Origin: Mucilaginibacter sp.
Lineage (GTDB): Bacteria > Bacteroidota > Bacteroidia > Sphingobacteriales > Sphingobacteriaceae
Reading direction: 5' to 3'
Length of the DNA: 7,115 nucleotides
NCBI GenBank assembly: GCA_014376655.1
Contig: JACMRC010000427.1
Span: forward strand, 1 to 7,115
Below, piece by piece: positions 5,390 to 7,115 of the stretch; the first letter of the stretch is position 1, and the number at the start of each line of letters is the position of its first letter. Position numbers and translations under genes: made by a program. The notes below the pieces were generated by a model. It saw only the letters and a program-made list of their open reading frames with translations, did no database searches and had not been told where the DNA came from.

Positions 5390-6177
5390 AACGATAAGGC
5401 CGCTAATGTAAGTACCTGTTGTGAAGCTATCTGTTCTGGCAACTCTAATAATTGCGGGTTAAAGAAAGTTACGTTTGAAAAGAAGGTAGCCAAGCGAACG
5501 CTGTATTTATCTTCGGGTTTGATATTGCCACTTAGTTTAAGGTGCATTTGGTTAGCATACAGTCCTAACTCTTCCACCACAAATGATGCAAAATAAGCCA
5601 GGTCATCCTCGCTTTTAAAGTCAAAATTATTGTAGAAACGGATAGCACCATTTTTAAAATACAGGAACTCAGCTTTGCCATTTTCTGTGTGCAGGTACAG
5701 GTCCTGGCTGGTAGGGTTATTTTGTGCGGCGGCTGTTATCCAGCCTTTATTAATGTATACAGTATTATTCAAATCGTATCGCTGTACAGCGGATACGATC
5801 TTTTCGTCGACCTTATAAATTATATAGTTGGCACTATCTAACGACTGTGCTAAAACTCTTTCATCCGGCTTTACATCCAATAAACGGGCGTAGTTAGCTA
5901 TTTGGTTTTTACTGAAGATAGGAGCAGGCACCAGCGTAAAACCATCAGACGGTAAACCAATAACAACCTTTTTATAGGTCGCAGTTAGTTCATCAGTTAA
6001 TTCCTGCGGATCACTAAGTTCGGCAAGGTTACAATTGGTGTCCCATGCAATAACCTGTTTTTTGTAGGTAATTGCGTATGAAAATGAACCTCCATCAATT
6101 TTAATTAGCAGCGTATAGTAGTACGCCTGGTTAATATTAAACGACGGATCGCGGAAAGTATAAATTTGTTCGCTCAT
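5365..6177 (-). CDS. DUF3822 family protein
   Basis: A Bacteroidota-restricted protein family of unknown function. From memory, one member was solved with an actin-like ATPase fold; activity is not established. No signal peptide or membrane segment is visible, so it is probably cytosolic. Family signs: FRDPSFNINQAYYYTLLIKI near the start, SYAITYKKQVIAWD, VVIGLPSDGFTLVPAPIF, and DLYLHTENGKAEFLYFKNG in the middle. The frame is open to an ATG at 6226-6228, which would give 287 residues. I prefer the internal ATG at 6175-6177 (270 residues, MSEQIYTF). A perfect -7 box TACTTTTG (6193-6186, minus) lies 8 bases before it, and this leaves 60 bases before the divergent helicase gene instead of 9. It overlaps rsmD by 25 bases, a pairing I recall as common in Bacteroidota and suggestive of a role near rRNA or ribosome maturation. 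That role is inference only. Confidence 0.87.
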   Translation of the reverse strand: MSEQIYTFRDPSFNINQAYYYTLLIKIDGGSFSYAITYKKQVIAWDTNCNLAELSDPQELTDELTATYKKVVIGLPSDGFTLVPAPIFSKNQIANYARLLDVKPDERVLAQSLDSANYIIYKVDEKIVSAVQRYDLNNTVYINKGWITAAAQNNPTSQDLYLHTENGKAEFLYFKNGAIRFYNNFDFKSEDDLAYFASFVVEELGLYANQMHLKLSGNIKPEDKYSVRLATFFSNVTFFNPQLLELPEQIASQQVLTLAALSLCGSLEVL

Positions 6178-6185
6178 GCTATCAA

Positions 6186-6193
6186 CAAAAGTA
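6186..6193 (-). promoter_or_regulatory. Candidate -7 promoter box of the DUF3822-rsmD operon
   Basis: Minus-strand TACTTTTG matches TAnnTTTG fully, ending 8 bases before the ATG at 6177-6175. If real, transcription starts downstream of the longer ATG at 6228, which would exclude that start. No TTTG -33 box is seen at the normal distance. Confidence 0.45.
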
Positions 6194-6199
6194 ATATTT

Positions 6200-6233
6200 T
6201 TTGAATTACTTAGCTTAGTTATCAGCATTTTTG
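6200..6233 (+). promoter_or_regulatory. Candidate promoter of the RecD-like helicase gene
   Basis: TTTG (6200-6203) and CATTTTTG (6226-6233) are separated by 22 bases. They fit the Bacteroidetes -33 and -7 boxes with one mismatch in the -7 box (C for the first T). The -7 box ends 4 bases before the GTG start, the same geometry as at pyrE, so the mRNA would be leaderless or nearly so. Confidence 0.35.
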
Positions 6234-6237
6234 CAAC

Positions 6238-7115
6238 GTGTTAGATAACGACCATATCCGCAAAGCTTTTCCGCACGAACCTACTGCCCAGCAACAGGAG
6301 TTATTTAACCGTTTAGATACTTTTTTGCAGCAAGACAATGGCGACGAATGCTTCATTTTAAAAGGATATGCCGGTACGGGCAAAACCACCATTGTAGGCG
6401 CGTTAGTTAAGGCATTAAGAGCGTACGACTATAAATCGGTTTTATTAGCGCCAACAGGTCGTGCAGCTAAAGTTATTACCAGCTACTCGGGGCGTAAAGC
6501 ATTTACTATCCATAAACGCATCTACCGCAAAAAAACAGCGCTGAACGTTGATGAATCTTTTTCTATAGCCGATAACTTAGCTACTAACACCATATTTATT
6601 ATTGATGAGGCATCAATGATCTCTGATCAGCTAAGTGGTAATAACCGCGATACTTTGTTGTTCGACCTGGTTAAATACGTTTACAACGATAAAAATTGCA
6701 AGCTGATGCTGGTAGGCGATACCGCGCAATTGCCGCCGGTTGGATCAGATCATAGCCCGGCATTGGACGAAAATTTAATGAAAGCTGATTATGGCCTTAA
6801 CATATTTAGCTATGAATTGACCGATGTACTGCGCCAGGGAAAAGATTCGGGTATCTTATATAATGCAACCCGCATCCGCGACATCATTCGCCGGGGACAA
6901 GAGGTTATACCGCAAATAACTACCAAAGGTTATACTGATGTTTTCAGGATGACGGGCGAGCGTTTAGAGGAAGGGTTGGAATACGCGTACAATAAATATG
7001 GCAATGAAAACACGCTCATTATCTGTCGCTCAAACAAAAACGCGAACCTATACAACAAGCAGATTCGTGCCCGCCTGCTTTGGCGCGAAGAAGAGTTGAC
7101 AGGTGGTGACCAAAT
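6238..7115 (+). CDS. RecD-like SF1B DNA helicase (3' end cut by window edge)
   Basis: An ATP-driven 5'-3' DNA helicase of the RecD/Dda type, by family. The 292 visible codons run off the right edge. Bacteroidota members are about 470 residues, so the C-terminal UvrD_C_2-like part is missing. Motifs: a Q-motif-like EPTAQQQELF (14-23); Walker A GYAGTGKTT (43-51); motif Ia LLAPTGRAAK (69-78); Walker B IIDEASM (121-127); motif III LVGDTAQLPPVG (158-169); then LRQGKDSGIL, and LIICRSNKN just before the cut. The start is GTG at 6238: an in-frame stop lies at 6211-6213, no ATG occurs before the conserved PTAQQ motif, and GTG is the only usual start codon in between. It diverges from DUF3822. Helicases of this kind next to DUF3822 and rsmD are, from memory, usual in this phylum. 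A stand-alone enzyme is likely, as no recB or recC partner is visible. Confidence 0.92.
   Translation, partial: MLDNDHIRKAFPHEPTAQQQELFNRLDTFLQQDNGDECFILKGYAGTGKTTIVGALVKALRAYDYKSVLLAPTGRAAKVITSYSGRKAFTIHKRIYRKKTALNVDESFSIADNLATNTIFIIDEASMISDQLSGNNRDTLLFDLVKYVYNDKNCKLMLVGDTAQLPPVGSDHSPALDENLMKADYGLNIFSYELTDVLRQGKDSGILYNATRIRDIIRRGQEVIPQITTKGYTDVFRMTGERLEEGLEYAYNKYGNENTLIICRSNKNANLYNKQIRARLLWREEELTGGDQ

Noticed and set aside
1..7115. CRISPR array, tRNA or rRNA genes, phage or defence island
   Set aside because: No regularly spaced repeats, no cloverleaf-like or rRNA-like stretches and no defence or phage families seen. Gaps between genes are all under 120 bases.

Overview
The window looks like chromosomal DNA of a Bacteroidota member, most likely a Sphingobacteriaceae-type organism (Mucilaginibacter/Pedobacter-like). 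This rests on recognised protein families, not on a search. Supporting signs are the DUF3822-rsmD pair, the pyrE/SRPBCC/Nudix neighbourhood, moderate-to-low GC, no strong Shine-Dalgarno sites before most starts, and several perfect or near-perfect Bacteroidetes -7 boxes (TAnnTTTG). No tRNA, rRNA, CRISPR array, insertion sequence or phage gene was seen.

Layout, left to right. (1) 1-1440, minus: the N-terminal 480 codons of a YbiT-like ABC-F translation ATPase, running off the left edge. (2) 1441-1558: a spacer with a perfect -7 box for the ABC-F gene and two copies of a short repeat. (3) 1559-1954, minus: a small SRPBCC-fold protein. (4) 1955-2045: a spacer with a third repeat copy and a low-complexity tract. 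(5) 2046-2687, minus: pyrE, orotate phosphoribosyltransferase. (6) 2686-3324, plus: a Nudix hydrolase whose start codon overlaps that of pyrE and whose 3' end overlaps coaD. (7) 3293-3754, minus: coaD. (8) 3809-4816, minus: an unrecognised lipoprotein. (9) 4856-5389, minus: rsmD. (10) 5365-6177 (open to 6228), minus: a DUF3822 protein. (11) 6238-7115, plus: the N-terminal part of a RecD-like SF1B helicase, running off the right edge.

DUF3822, rsmD, the lipoprotein and coaD run in one direction with small gaps or overlaps and could form one operon. pyrE and the SRPBCC gene could form a second. The ABC-F gene appears to have its own promoter. The gene content is mostly housekeeping: pyrimidine synthesis, CoA synthesis, 16S rRNA methylation, translation quality control and DNA unwinding. 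No defence or mobile system is visible, and I do not claim a new multi-gene system.

The points most worth checking are: a matched loss of consensus in the two halves of one ATP site of the ABC-F protein; a short repeat family around the SRPBCC gene; and very compact divergent gene starts where -7 boxes sit 4 to 8 bases before the start codon, implying leaderless or nearly leaderless mRNAs.
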